Shown here: positions 27,806 through 35,436 of the stretch, piece after piece
How positions within the stretch are numbered: position 1 is the first letter of the stretch
Layout of the letters: every line of letters begins with the position of its first letter
DNA from: Cupriavidus taiwanensis
GTDB lineage: Bacteria > Pseudomonadota > Gammaproteobacteria > Burkholderiales > Burkholderiaceae
Assembly: GCF_900250075.1 (NCBI RefSeq)
Contig: NZ_LT977070.1
Coordinates: 1,433,634 to 1,497,633, forward strand
Length of the DNA stretch: 64,000 bases
Reading direction: 5' to 3'
The notes under the pieces: model-generated
What the model saw: the letters and a program-made list of their open reading frames with translations, nothing else
Told to the model about the DNA's origin: nothing
The model's database searches: none
Translations under genes and position numbers: made by a program

Positions 27806-28753
27806 ATGAGCCCTGCCGCCCCCAGCGCCCCCACCGCCCCGACCGCAGCCCGCGACAAGCTGGCCGGCGTGCTGCTGATCGCGGTCTCGGCCAGCGCCTT
27901 TGGCGCCATGGCCATCTTCGCGCGTTTCGCCTACGCCGCTGGCGCGGACGTGTACGGCCTGCTGCTGGTGCGCTTCATACTGGCCGCGGCGGCGCTGGCG
28001 TGGGTGATGCGCACGCGCGGCATCGCGCTGCCGCCGTGGCGGCGCGTGCTGGCGCTGGCGGCGATGGGGGGCATCGGCTATGTCGGCCAGTCGTTCTGCT
28101 TCTTCAGCGCGCTCAACCATGCGCAGGCCAGTCTGGTGGCGCTGCTGCTGTACCTGTATCCGCTGTTCGTGACCATCCTCGCGGCCATCTTCCTGAAGGA
28201 GCGGCTGACCACCGCCGCGGTGGTGGCGCTGGTGCTGTGCTCGGTGGGCGCCGGGCTGACCGTCGGCGGCGGCGCGGGCTCGCCGCTGGGAATCGCGCTG
28301 GGGCTGGCGGCGGCGGTGATCTACTCCGTCTACATCATCGTCGGCGCGCGCCTGACCGTCGGCGTCAACCCGATCGCCACCACCACCGTGATCTGCACCG
28401 CGGCGGCGCTGGTCTACGGCGCGGTCGGCGTGCTGCGCGCGGGCGCGGGCACGCCGCCGCAGTTTCCGGCCGATTCCGGCGGCTGGCTGGCGCTGGCGGG
28501 GATCGCGCTGCTGTCGACCGTGCTGGCGATCCTGACCTTCTTTGCCGGGCTGCAGCGGCTGGGCGCGGCGCAGGCGTCGATGCTGTCGACGCTGGAGCCG
28601 GTGGTCACCGTGGTGCTGGCGGCCCTGCTGCTGGGCGAGCAGATCGGCGCGGCGCAGGCGCTGGGCGGCGGCCTGATCCTGGCGGGCGTGCTGTGGCTGA
28701 CCCGCCGCGGCAGCGCACCCGCCCCGGCGCGCGCCGACATCCAAGGGAATTGA
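27806..28753 (+). CDS. EamA/DMT-family inner-membrane transporter
   Basis: A 315-residue membrane protein with ten hydrophobic helices in two EamA repeats (about residues 20-145 and 160-300). Motifs such as ALLLYLYPLFVTILAAIFLKERL and SMLSTLEPVVTVVLAALLLGEQ are typical of drug/metabolite exporters. The substrate is unknown. ATG at 27806 begins a short hydrophilic Pro/Ala N-terminus. It is divergent from the DUF1841 gene. Confidence 0.88.
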   Translation: MSPAAPSAPTAPTAARDKLAGVLLIAVSASAFGAMAIFARFAYAAGADVYGLLLVRFILAAAALAWVMRTRGIALPPWRRVLALAAMGGIGYVGQSFCFFSALNHAQASLVALLLYLYPLFVTILAAIFLKERLTTAAVVALVLCSVGAGLTVGGGAGSPLGIALGLAAAVIYSVYIIVGARLTVGVNPIATTTVICTAAALVYGAVGVLRAGAGTPPQFPADSGGWLALAGIALLSTVLAILTFFAGLQRLGAAQASMLSTLEPVVTVVLAALLLGEQIGAAQALGGGLILAGVLWLTRRGSAPAPARADIQGN

Positions 28754-28840
28754 ACGGGTTGCTCAAAGGCGATGTCGCGAGGCGCGCCGGCGCTTGGGTA
28801 CAATCGCGCTTTCTCTTACCTCCGTACAGAAAGGACGCGC

Positions 28841-29428
28841 ATGTCCCAGATCGACCACGCCGCCCTGGCCCAACTGTTCACCGAAGCCCGCACGCACAAC
28901 GTGTGGCAGGACCGCCATGTGGACGACGCCGTGCTGCACCAGATCTATGAAGCGATGAAGTTCGGCCCGACCGCTGCCAACAGCAGCCCCGCGCGCATCG
29001 TGTTCGTCAAGAGCGCCGCCGAGAAGGCGCGCCTGGTGGACTGCGTGTCGGCCGGCAACGTCGACAAGACGCGCTCGGCGCCGGTGACCGCGATCATCGC
29101 CTTCGACACCGCCTTCCACGACCAGCTGCCCAAGCTGTTCCCGCACGCCGACGCCCGCTCCTGGTACGCCGGCAACGATGCCAAGATCGCCCGCGACGCG
29201 CTGATGAACAGCTCGCTGCAGGGCGGCTACTTCATTCTCGCGGCGCGCGCGCTGGGCCTGGACTGCGGCCCGATGGGCGGCTTCGACGCCGACAAGGTCA
29301 ACGCGGCGTTCTTCCCGGACGGCAAGTGGCAGGTCAACTTCCTGTGCAACCTGGGCTATGGCGTGGCCGACAAGCTGTATCCGCGCGGCCCGCGCCTGTC
29401 GTTCGACGAAGCTTGCCGCATCGTCTGA
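28841..29428 (+). CDS. Nitroreductase-family oxidoreductase, RutE/HadB type (malonic semialdehyde reductase-like)
   Basis: A 195-residue FMN-binding nitroreductase fold protein. [18 protein letters not shown] near residue 38 and [23 protein letters not shown] near residue 127 match the RutE/YdfG-associated 3-hydroxypropionate dehydrogenase group, which reduces malonic semialdehyde with NADPH. It lacks other rut genes nearby, so the physiological substrate is uncertain. A TACAAT -10 box lies at 28799-28804, and AGAAAGGA precedes the ATG. Its terminator is split by the miniature element that follows. Confidence 0.82.
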   Translation: MSQIDHAALAQLFTEARTHNVWQDRHVDDAVLHQIYEAMKFGPTAANSSPARIVFVKSAAEKARLVDCVSAGNVDKTRSAPVTAIIAFDTAFHDQLPKLFPHADARSWYAGNDAKIARDALMNSSLQGGYFILAARALGLDCGPMGGFDADKVNAAFFPDGKWQVNFLCNLGYGVADKLYPRGPRLSFDEACRIV

Positions 29429-29458
29429 ACCCGCCCGTTACCGGCAAACAAAAAAGCG

Positions 29459-29470
29459 ACCCGCGTGGTC
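29459..29470. repeat. Left target-site duplication (12 bp)
   Basis: ACCCGCGTGGTC directly before the inverted terminus of the element; an identical copy follows the other terminus at 29595-29606. Confidence 0.9.
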
Positions 29471-29594
29471 TAATGCCGTTCAGTTAACCACTGTCGTTCC
29501 CGCGTAGGCGGGAACCCAGCGACTTCAAAAGACGCTGGATTCCCGCCTACGCGGGAACGACGGTAGTGTTTGATGACTTAACTGAACGGCATTA
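29471..29594. mobile_element. 124-bp MITE with IS4-like termini
   Basis: The element has perfect 17-bp terminal inverted repeats TAATGCCGTTCAGTTAA and is flanked by a perfect 12-bp direct repeat. Inside lie two inverted copies of a second palindromic repeat, GTCGTTCCCGCGTAGGCGGG followed by AA(C/T)CCAGCG (about 29493-29521 and 29532-29562), joined by an 11-base centre. It encodes no protein. From memory the ends of E. coli IS4 read TAATGCCGATCAGTTAA, and IS4-group elements duplicate 10-13 bp, so this looks like a non-autonomous IS4-type miniature element. The IS assignment is recollection; the structure is seen directly. Confidence 0.88.
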
Positions 29595-29606
29595 ACCCGC
29601 GTGGTC
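29595..29606. repeat. Right target-site duplication (12 bp)
   Basis: ACCCGCGTGGTC directly after the right terminus of the element, identical to 29459-29470. Confidence 0.9.
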
Positions 29607-29638
29607 GCTTTTTTTTCAGGCCTTGCCTGGCGCGTGGA

Positions 29639-30364
29639 TCAGGCGGTCCATTGCTGCATCGGATTGCAGGCCAGGTAGCGCGGCGCCTGGCCGATCCCAA
29701 GCCGTGCGCGCGCCGCGTCGATCGGTTCGTGCAGCAGCTTCTCGTAATCCTCGCCCAGCAGCCAGCCGGCGCGGCGGCCCAGCCGGTAGCCCTCCAGCAC
29801 GGCGCGCGCAAAGGCGAGGCTGCCGGTGACTCGCAAGCTCTTGAGCGACGCCGCGATGGCGATGAGGGCCCAGCCCTTGCCGCCGGTCTGCGCATAGCTG
29901 AACGCCACCAGCGCGGCTTCGCCCAGGCTTTCGTCGGCGCGGTAGCCGGTCAGCACATGCCAGATATCGTGGATGTCGCGCGTGCGCCGGCCGAACCACA
30001 GGTAGGCGTCTTCGAGCACCGGTTCCTGGTCGAGGTTCGACACCTTGGCAAGCCCGTCCGCACTGTATCCCGTCTGTTCTAGGAAGGCGCGATAGGCGGC
30101 GCCGACCGTGCCCGGCGCGAAGCCGGCCACGTAGGCGGGATCGGACAGGCGCTCGGCCAGCTCGATGCGCTGGTAGACCATGCGGCGCCCGTCGTGCGTG
30201 GCCAGCAGGCGGCGGAAGTTGCGCGGCATCGACGGGCCGTTGAGCGCGCGCATGATGCGGAATACCTGCTCGGTGTCGTTGCCGTCCGCCATCAGCTTGC
30301 GCACCGCGCGGAACGCGGCGAAGGCATCTTGCTTGTAAGGGTTGGAAGCCGTCGTGGTAGCCAT
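29639..30364 (-). CDS. Coq4-like protein (ubiquinone biosynthesis COQ4 family)
   Basis: A 241-residue helical protein with the COQ4 signature RDIHDIWHVLTGY (HDxxH metal site) near residue 134 and the lead-in LDQEPVLEDAYLWFGRR. COQ4 organises ubiquinone synthesis and was recently tied to oxidative C1 decarboxylation in eukaryotes. It starts 16 bases after the upstream hydrolase gene and is the third gene of a minus-strand operon with a monooxygenase and an alpha/beta hydrolase, away from other ubi genes. A role on a quinone-like or hydrophobic ring substrate is therefore possible but unproven. Confidence 0.82.
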   Translation of the reverse strand: MATTTASNPYKQDAFAAFRAVRKLMADGNDTEQVFRIMRALNGPSMPRNFRRLLATHDGRRMVYQRIELAERLSDPAYVAGFAPGTVGAAYRAFLEQTGYSADGLAKVSNLDQEPVLEDAYLWFGRRTRDIHDIWHVLTGYRADESLGEAALVAFSYAQTGGKGWALIAIAASLKSLRVTGSLAFARAVLEGYRLGRRAGWLLGEDYEKLLHEPIDAARARLGIGQAPRYLACNPMQQWTA

Positions 30365-30380
30365 GGGCGCTCTCCTGGGA

Positions 30381-31364
30381 TCAAGCGAACTGTGCCGGCC
30401 GCGGCGCGGTGCCCTGCATCCGCGCCGCGGCGGCGCGCACGAAATCGACGCTGGTGTCGATGGCGGTCACCGGCAGCATATGCCCGCCGCTGACCAGGGT
30501 CAGCGTGGCGCCCGGCACCTTGGCCACCAGCGCCTCGCCGTGTTCGGCGAAGTCGAGGATGCGGTCGTCGCGGCCGTACAGCACGCTGACCGGCACACGC
30601 AGCGTGCCGTAGTGGCGCAGCAGCGCTGGCAGGCTGTGCGCGGCGCCGATCAGGTCTTCCGACGCCGCCAGGAAATGGCACGGGCGCAACGCCAGCAGGC
30701 CGCCGCCGCGGGTCGGAAAGTCGTCCGGCACCGGGTCGGGGCCGAACACGATGTCCATGACCTCGGCGCGATGGCGGATCGACATCGGCACCACCAGAGT
30801 CCACGCCAGTAGCCGGCGCTGCCACGCGCGAGGCACGGTCATGGCCCGGAACACCGGCGAGATCTCCCTGGGCGGATGCGTCAGCGGCGCGATCAGGGCC
30901 AGGCCGCCGACGCGTTCCGGATGCCGAATCGCCAGCGCCAGCGCAATCGCGCCGCCCAGCGAATGGCCCACCACCAGCGGACGTTGCAGGCCCAGCTTGT
31001 CGCACAGCGCGGCGAGCGCGTCGGCCTGCGCGGGCAGGTCGGCGGCGCTGCCGGGCGTACGGGTGGAATGGCCGGCGCCGGGGCGGTCGACGGCGATGAC
31101 GCGGAAGCTCTGGGCCAGCGGCGCGATCATGCCGTAGCCGAAGTTCTCGAGCTGGCCCGACAGGCCATGCACCAGCAGCAGTGCCGGGCCTTGCCCGCGT
31201 TCCACCACATGCAGCCGCGCCCCGGGCACGTCGACAAAGCGGCCCGGCGGCGGCATCGCCGCTTCGATGCGCCGGGCGGTGCGCCAGGTGTACAGCCATA
31301 GCGCGATGCCGGACAGCACCAGCAAGGCCAGCAGCACCGCCAGGGCGATAAGGGCTACGGTCAT
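30381..31364 (-). CDS. Alpha/beta hydrolase with N-terminal membrane anchor
   Basis: A 327-residue protein with an N-terminal hydrophobic helix (residues ~3-26) and an alpha/beta-hydrolase domain: oxyanion-region LLVHGLSG, nucleophile VVGHSLGGA near residue 134, acid LYGRDDRILDF and His SGGHMLPV. It likely hydrolyses an ester or lactone. The ATG overlaps the stop of the monooxygenase gene by four bases (ATGA), so the two are translated together. A Baeyer-Villiger monooxygenase and an esterase typically act in sequence (ketone to ester to acid plus alcohol), which is an inference from context. Confidence 0.85.
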   Translation of the reverse strand: MTVALIALAVLLALLVLSGIALWLYTWRTARRIEAAMPPPGRFVDVPGARLHVVERGQGPALLLVHGLSGQLENFGYGMIAPLAQSFRVIAVDRPGAGHSTRTPGSAADLPAQADALAALCDKLGLQRPLVVGHSLGGAIALALAIRHPERVGGLALIAPLTHPPREISPVFRAMTVPRAWQRRLLAWTLVVPMSIRHRAEVMDIVFGPDPVPDDFPTRGGGLLALRPCHFLAASEDLIGAAHSLPALLRHYGTLRVPVSVLYGRDDRILDFAEHGEALVAKVPGATLTLVSGGHMLPVTAIDTSVDFVRAAAARMQGTAPRPAQFA

Positions 31365-32923
31365 GGCTGCACCTCGCTGGCGGCGACGGCCGCGACGGTG
31401 TTGGCGCCGGTTGCCTCCTGCGCGTTGCGCGGCTCGCGCAGCGCCGGTGGCGCGCCGAACTGAAGCACGCCATCGGCGATGCGCCCGTGCCGTATCGTCA
31501 GCAGGTCTTTCAGGTAGTTCTGGTGCACGCGCCACGGCTTGCGGTCGCCCTGGCGCGGCAGCACGCCGGCGGCGCGCTGCACATAGCCCGAGGTGAAGTC
31601 CAGGAACGGCGTCGGCTGCACCGCGGCGGGCGCGCGCGGCACGGCAATGCGGTGGCCATGGCGGTCCATGTGGCGCAGCAGGCGGCAGACGTACTCCGCG
31701 GTCAGGTCGGCCTTGAGCGTCCACGAGGCATTGGTGTAGCCGAATGCCAGCACCAGGTTGGGCACGTCGCTGAGCATCATGCCCTTGTAGGCCAGGCATT
31801 CGGCGGGGCGGCGCGGCTGGCCGTCGACCGTGAGCGCAATGTCGCCCAGCATGTTCAGCTTCAGCCCGGTGGCCGTCACCACGATATCGGCGTCGAGCGA
31901 CTTGCCGCTGGCCAGCTCGATACCATGTTCGGTGAAGCGCTTGATGGTGTCGGTCACCACCGAGGCGCGGCCCTCGCGCAGGGCGCGGAACAAGTCGCCG
32001 TCGGGTACCAGGCACAGGCGCTGGTCCCATGGGTTGTAGCGCGGCGTGAAATGCGTCGCCACGTCGAAGCCCGGCGGCAACTGCGCCGCGGCCATGTCGA
32101 CCAGGCGCGCCTTGACGCGTTCCGGCCGGCGCCGTGCCAGCTGGAAGAAGGTCATGCCGAGCAGCACGTTCTTCCAGCGCGTGGCGGTGTAGGCCAGCCG
32201 CTCCGGCAGCACGCGCCGCAGGGTGCGCGCGATGGCGTCCTCGCCGGGGCGCGACACGATATAGGTGGGTGAGCGCTGCAGCATGGTCACGTGCGCCGCG
32301 CTGGCGGCCATCGCCGGCACCAGCGTGACCGCGGTGGCGCCGCTGCCGATCACCACCACGCGCTTGCCGGCGTAGTCGAGCGACTCGTCCCAGAACTGCG
32401 GATGCACGATGCGGCCGCGAAAACGGTCCTCGCCGTCGAACGCGGGACGATGGCCCTCGGCATAGCTGTAGTAGCCGGCGCAGACATAGAGCAGGCGCGC
32501 GCGCAGCCGCACCCGGCCGCCGTCGGCGCCGCGTTCGGCTGCGACGGTCCAGCACGCGTCGGCGCTGTCCCACGCCGCGCTCACCACGCGGTGGCCGAAG
32601 CGGATCTGGCGCGTGATGCCGGCTTCCGCGGCGGTCTCGCGGATATAGGCGCGGATCGACGGGCCGTCGGCGATGGCCCTGGCGCCGCGCCAGGGCTTGA
32701 AGCGGTAGCCCAGCGTGTACATGTCCGAGTCCGAGCGGATGCCGGGGTAGCGGAACAGGTCCCAGGTGCCGCCGATGGCGCCGCGCGCCTCGAGGATGGC
32801 GTAGCGCTTGCCGGGGCAGCGCCGTTGCAGCTGGCGCGCCGCGCCGATGCCGGACAGGCCGGCGCCCACGATCAGCACATCGAGCACTGCGTCATCGGAA
32901 CTGGCATCGCGCATGAGAGGCAT
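31361..32923 (-). CDS. Flavin-containing Baeyer-Villiger-type monooxygenase (EthA/CzcO-like)
   Basis: A 520-residue FAD/NADPH oxygenase with FAD-binding LIVGAGLSGIGAARQL near residue 15, the NADPH-binding VVVIGSGATAVTL near residue 192, and the Baeyer-Villiger fingerprint FRGRIVHPQFWDE (FxGxxxHxxxW) just before it. ATG at 32923 is chosen because the longer frame would include a regulatory palindrome at 32937-32962; ATG at 32914 is equally possible. First gene of the operon monooxygenase - hydrolase - Coq4-like, divergent from a tetR gene and probably repressed by it. Confidence 0.88.
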   Translation of the reverse strand: MPLMRDASSDDAVLDVLIVGAGLSGIGAARQLQRRCPGKRYAILEARGAIGGTWDLFRYPGIRSDSDMYTLGYRFKPWRGARAIADGPSIRAYIRETAAEAGITRQIRFGHRVVSAAWDSADACWTVAAERGADGGRVRLRARLLYVCAGYYSYAEGHRPAFDGEDRFRGRIVHPQFWDESLDYAGKRVVVIGSGATAVTLVPAMAASAAHVTMLQRSPTYIVSRPGEDAIARTLRRVLPERLAYTATRWKNVLLGMTFFQLARRRPERVKARLVDMAAAQLPPGFDVATHFTPRYNPWDQRLCLVPDGDLFRALREGRASVVTDTIKRFTEHGIELASGKSLDADIVVTATGLKLNMLGDIALTVDGQPRRPAECLAYKGMMLSDVPNLVLAFGYTNASWTLKADLTAEYVCRLLRHMDRHGHRIAVPRAPAAVQPTPFLDFTSGYVQRAAGVLPRQGDRKPWRVHQNYLKDLLTIRHGRIADGVLQFGAPPALREPRNAQEATGANTVAAVAASEVQP

Positions 32924-32936
32924 CCGTCGAGTGACA

Positions 32937-32962
32937 CTTCTGACAACATAGATTGTCAGAAG
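32937..32962. promoter_or_regulatory. TetR operator 1 (monooxygenase-proximal)
   Basis: Perfect 10-bp arms CTTCTGACAA / TTGTCAGAAG separated by six bases. The core TGAC-N10-GTCA is 18 bases long, the same as in operator 2. It ends 14 bases from the monooxygenase start. Confidence 0.85.
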
Positions 32963-32979
32963 CCATCCGGCAAGTTTTC

Positions 32980-32997
32980 TGACCATAGGGAATGTCA
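32980..32997. promoter_or_regulatory. TetR operator 2 (tetR-proximal)
   Basis: TGACCATAGGGAATGTCA shares the TGAC-N10-GTCA core and internal CATAG with operator 1, 39 bp centre to centre (about 3.7 helical turns). It ends three bases before the tetR ATG, so binding would block the gene's own transcription. Confidence 0.75.
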
Positions 32998-32999
32998 TA

Positions 33000-33677
33000 A
33001 TGGCGCGCATGACCCCCGAGCTGACTCCCGCGCGCCGCTATCGCGGCGCCGAAGCCGAAGAGCGCCGTGCCCAGCGCCGCGCGCAACTGATTGCCGCGGC
33101 CGTGCAGGTCTACGGCGAGCGCGGTTACCAGAACGCCACCGTCAAGGCGGTGTGCGAGGCCGCGGGCCTGACCGAGCGCTATTTCTACGAGTCATTCGCC
33201 AACAGCGAGGCCTTGCTGCTGGCATCGTTTCAAACGGTGACCCATCGCTTGCTGCACACCCTGGTGCAGGCGGGCGAGGCCGCCGGCCACGACGGCGCGC
33301 AACGGGCGCTGGCGATGTTGCGCGCCTATTTCGGCGCGCTGCAGCGCGAACCGCGCTCGGCGCGGGTGTTCCTGGTGGAAATCCGTGGCGTCAGCAAGCT
33401 GGTTGACGGCGCGCTGGCCGATTCGCTGGATGAATTTGGCGGGCTGCTGGCGCAGGCGCTGCTGCCGCCGGGGCGCGAGCGCGATCCACTGCTGACGGCG
33501 GGCGTCGCGGGCGGCGTGGTCCACCTTGCGGTGCGCTGGATCCGCCACGGCTACAGTCCCGAAGTCGACGTGGTCGCGCGCACCGCGCTGCAGCTGGCGC
33601 TGGTGCTGGCGCACGAGCCCAAGCCTGCGCCCGAGCCGGCCGCGGCTACAGCTGTGGCGCCGGGGTTTTCTCCCTGA
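33000..33677 (+). CDS. TetR-family transcriptional regulator of the monooxygenase operon
   Basis: A 225-residue regulator with an N-terminal helix-turn-helix (RAQLIAAAVQVYGERGYQNATVKAVCEAAGLTERYFYESF, residues ~28-66 in total) and a variable ligand-binding domain. ATG 33000 is taken; a second ATG at 33009 is possible. No Shine-Dalgarno is visible, so translation may be leaderless. Divergent position and the two matched palindromes in the 76-bp gap indicate autoregulation and control of the monooxygenase operon. Its 3' end overlaps the convergent nth gene by 32 bases. Confidence 0.88.
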   Translation: MARMTPELTPARRYRGAEAEERRAQRRAQLIAAAVQVYGERGYQNATVKAVCEAAGLTERYFYESFANSEALLLASFQTVTHRLLHTLVQAGEAAGHDGAQRALAMLRAYFGALQREPRSARVFLVEIRGVSKLVDGALADSLDEFGGLLAQALLPPGRERDPLLTAGVAGGVVHLAVRWIRHGYSPEVDVVARTALQLALVLAHEPKPAPEPAAATAVAPGFSP

Positions 33678-34290
33678 ACTCGCACAGCGTTTCGATCGCG
33701 CAGTGCCAGCATTCCGGCTTGCGCGCCTTGCACACGTAGCGGCCGTGCAGGATCAGCCAGTGATGGGCGTCGTGCAGGAATTCATGCGGCACGCACTTGA
33801 GCAGCTTCTGCTCGACGATGTCGACGTTCTTGCCCGGCGCCAGGCCGGTGCGGTTGGAGACGCGGAAGATATGCGTGTCGACCGCGATGGTGGGCTGGCC
33901 GAACGCGGTGTTGAGCACCACGTTGGCGGTCTTGCGGCCCACGCCCGGCAGCGCTTCCAGCGCTTCACGCTCTGCCGGCACCTTGCCGCCATGGCGTTCG
34001 ACCAGGATGCTGCAGGTCTCGATCACATGCCTGGCCTTGGTCTTGTACAGGCCGATGGTCTTGATGTATTCGCTCAGGCCGGCCTCGCCCAGCTCCAGCA
34101 TCTGCCGCGGCGTATGCGCGACCGGGAACAGACGGCGCGTGGCCTTGTTCACGCCAACGTCGGTGGCCTGCGCCGACAGCAGCACGGCGATCAGCAGCTC
34201 GAACGGCGAGCTGTACTCCAGCTCCGTGGTCGGAGCCGGATTCACTTCGCGCAGCGTCTCGAAGATGGCACGGCACTTGGCAGCGTTCAT
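33646..34290 (-). CDS. nth: Endonuclease III (DNA glycosylase/AP lyase)
   Basis: The 214-residue enzyme removes oxidised pyrimidines. It shows the catalytic Lys in TIGLYKTKA near residue 120, the helix-hairpin-helix [14 protein letters not shown], the catalytic Asp in [12 protein letters not shown], and the C-terminal 4Fe-4S motif C-x6-C-x2-C-x5-C ([17 protein letters not shown]). ATG 34290 overlaps the rsxB stop by four bases, so the pair is cotranslated, as in other proteobacterial rsx/rnf-nth neighbourhoods. Confidence 0.97.
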   Translation of the reverse strand: MNAAKCRAIFETLREVNPAPTTELEYSSPFELLIAVLLSAQATDVGVNKATRRLFPVAHTPRQMLELGEAGLSEYIKTIGLYKTKARHVIETCSILVERHGGKVPAEREALEALPGVGRKTANVVLNTAFGQPTIAVDTHIFRVSNRTGLAPGKNVDIVEQKLLKCVPHEFLHDAHHWLILHGRYVCKARKPECWHCAIETLCEFREKTPAPQL

Positions 34291-35123
34291 GATTCTTTCT
34301 TCGGGTCGTTGGCCGGGTCGTGCGCGGGATGGGGATCTTCCTGCCGCGGTGTCAGCCCGGCGCGCGCGCGCCGCGCTTCGGCGGCATCGATCTGCGCCTG
34401 CACCGCGGCCGATACGTTGTCGGTATTGCGCGGCCGCGCGGCCTGCTGCTTCTGGCGCGCGCGTTCGATCGCGGCCTGGATGATGGCGCGCTTGCGTTCC
34501 TGCGCGGCGCGCTCGGCGTCGTTCTCGGGCGCTTCGGCCTGCACCGCGGCGAGCTTGGCGGCGGCCTTGGCGGCCAGGCGCGCATCGTTTTCCTCGCGCT
34601 CGCGCACCAGCCGCGCGTTGCGCGCCAGGTAGCGCGCCTGCGCGGCATCGGCCTGCGCCTGCGACCACGCGTCCCAGCCGGTGCGCGTGCCGGTGACGGG
34701 GACCATGTCGATGCAGTCGACCGGGCAGGGCGGCACGCACAGGTCGCAACCGGTGCACAGCTCGGGGATCACGGTATGCATCTGCTTGGCGGCGCCGGCG
34801 ATGGCGTCGACCGGGCAGGCCTGGATGCAAAGGGTGCAGCCGATGCACAGGCTCTCGTCGATGCGGGCGACGGCGCGCGGCTGCTCGGTGCCGCGTTCGG
34901 GATCGAGCGGCAGGGGCTCGGTGCCCAGCAGCGCGGCCAGGCGCGCGATCCCCTGCGCGCCGCCCGGCGGGCAACGGTTGCAGGCAGCCTCGCCGCTGGC
35001 CATGGCCTCGGCGTAGGGGCGGCAGCCGCTGAAGCCGCACTTGGTGCACTGGGTCTGCGGCAGCAGCGCCTCGAGACGGTCGGCGAGGGACTTGACGGCG
35101 GGATTCACGACAACGGACAGCAA
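34287..35123 (-). CDS. rsxB: RnfB/RsxB-like electron transport ferredoxin
   Basis: A ~278-residue Fe-S protein. Its N-terminal domain has [19 protein letters not shown] with four-Cys 4Fe-4S binding, followed by two ferredoxin motifs [16 protein letters not shown] and [16 protein letters not shown] (8Fe). The C-terminal ~100 residues are an Ala/Arg/Glu-rich helical tail with no cofactor motif. The start is uncertain: there is no in-frame ATG, and TTG at 35123, TTG at 35135 or GTG at 35108 could be used. No other rnf/rsx subunit is nearby, and the membrane anchor of classical RnfB is absent, so this is probably a soluble ferredoxin coupled to nth (perhaps for Fe-S supply). Confidence 0.82.
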   Translation of the reverse strand: MLSVVVNPAVKSLADRLEALLPQTQCTKCGFSGCRPYAEAMASGEAACNRCPPGGAQGIARLAALLGTEPLPLDPERGTEQPRAVARIDESLCIGCTLCIQACPVDAIAGAAKQMHTVIPELCTGCDLCVPPCPVDCIDMVPVTGTRTGWDAWSQAQADAAQARYLARNARLVREREENDARLAAKAAAKLAAVQAEAPENDAERAAQERKRAIIQAAIERARQKQQAARPRNTDNVSAAVQAQIDAAEARRARAGLTPRQEDPHPAHDPANDPKKES

Positions 35124-35378
35124 TTCAGGGGACAAGAGCAGGGTCAAAATAGCGCGCCAGCAGCCACACCGGCAGCCGCACCAGCGCGGCCACGGGCAAA
35201 GCACGATATTTGCGCGATGCTGTGAGCGGTTGGCGACATAACGTCAGCCCTTCCGGGGCGGACAATGTGCTGGCGGCCCCTATGGCACCGGGGTCTCTGC
35301 GGACCCTGCGGTTTTCGCGCCGCAAGGATTATCCCCGATTTCGCCGGCGGACAGAAACGGCGATGATGCGCGTCGCGC

Positions 35379-35401
35379 GGCCGGATTGCCGCAATCCGGC
35401 C
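35379..35401. promoter_or_regulatory. Perfect palindrome in front of the second tetR gene
   Basis: Ten-base arms GGCCGGATTG / CAATCCGGCC with a 3-base centre, ending 35 bases before the ATG of the tetR gene at 35437 and next to a CATAAT -10-like box at 35407-35412. It is the most prominent signal in the 313-bp gap 35124-35436 and is a good candidate for the regulator's own operator. I see nothing else assignable in this gap. Confidence 0.6.
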
Positions 35402-35436
35402 TGTGCCATAATCCGCGCAACGATCGACCACACCCC

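Larger units (their letters stand above)
29450..29616. terminator. Bidirectional terminator split by a miniature element
   Basis: Removing the 124-bp element and one copy of its target duplication restores a single terminator: arm AAAAAAGCGACC, loop CGCGT, arm GGTCGCTTTTTT, followed by two more T's. It served both the plus-strand nitroreductase and the minus-strand Coq4-like operon. Because the inserted element is itself an inverted repeat, the outer arms (29450-29461 and 29603-29614) still face each other and may still terminate. Confidence 0.85.

Noticed and set aside
29471..29594. CRISPR-like or tandem repeat
   Set aside because: The repeats are inverted, occur twice and are bounded by target duplication; no spacer array.
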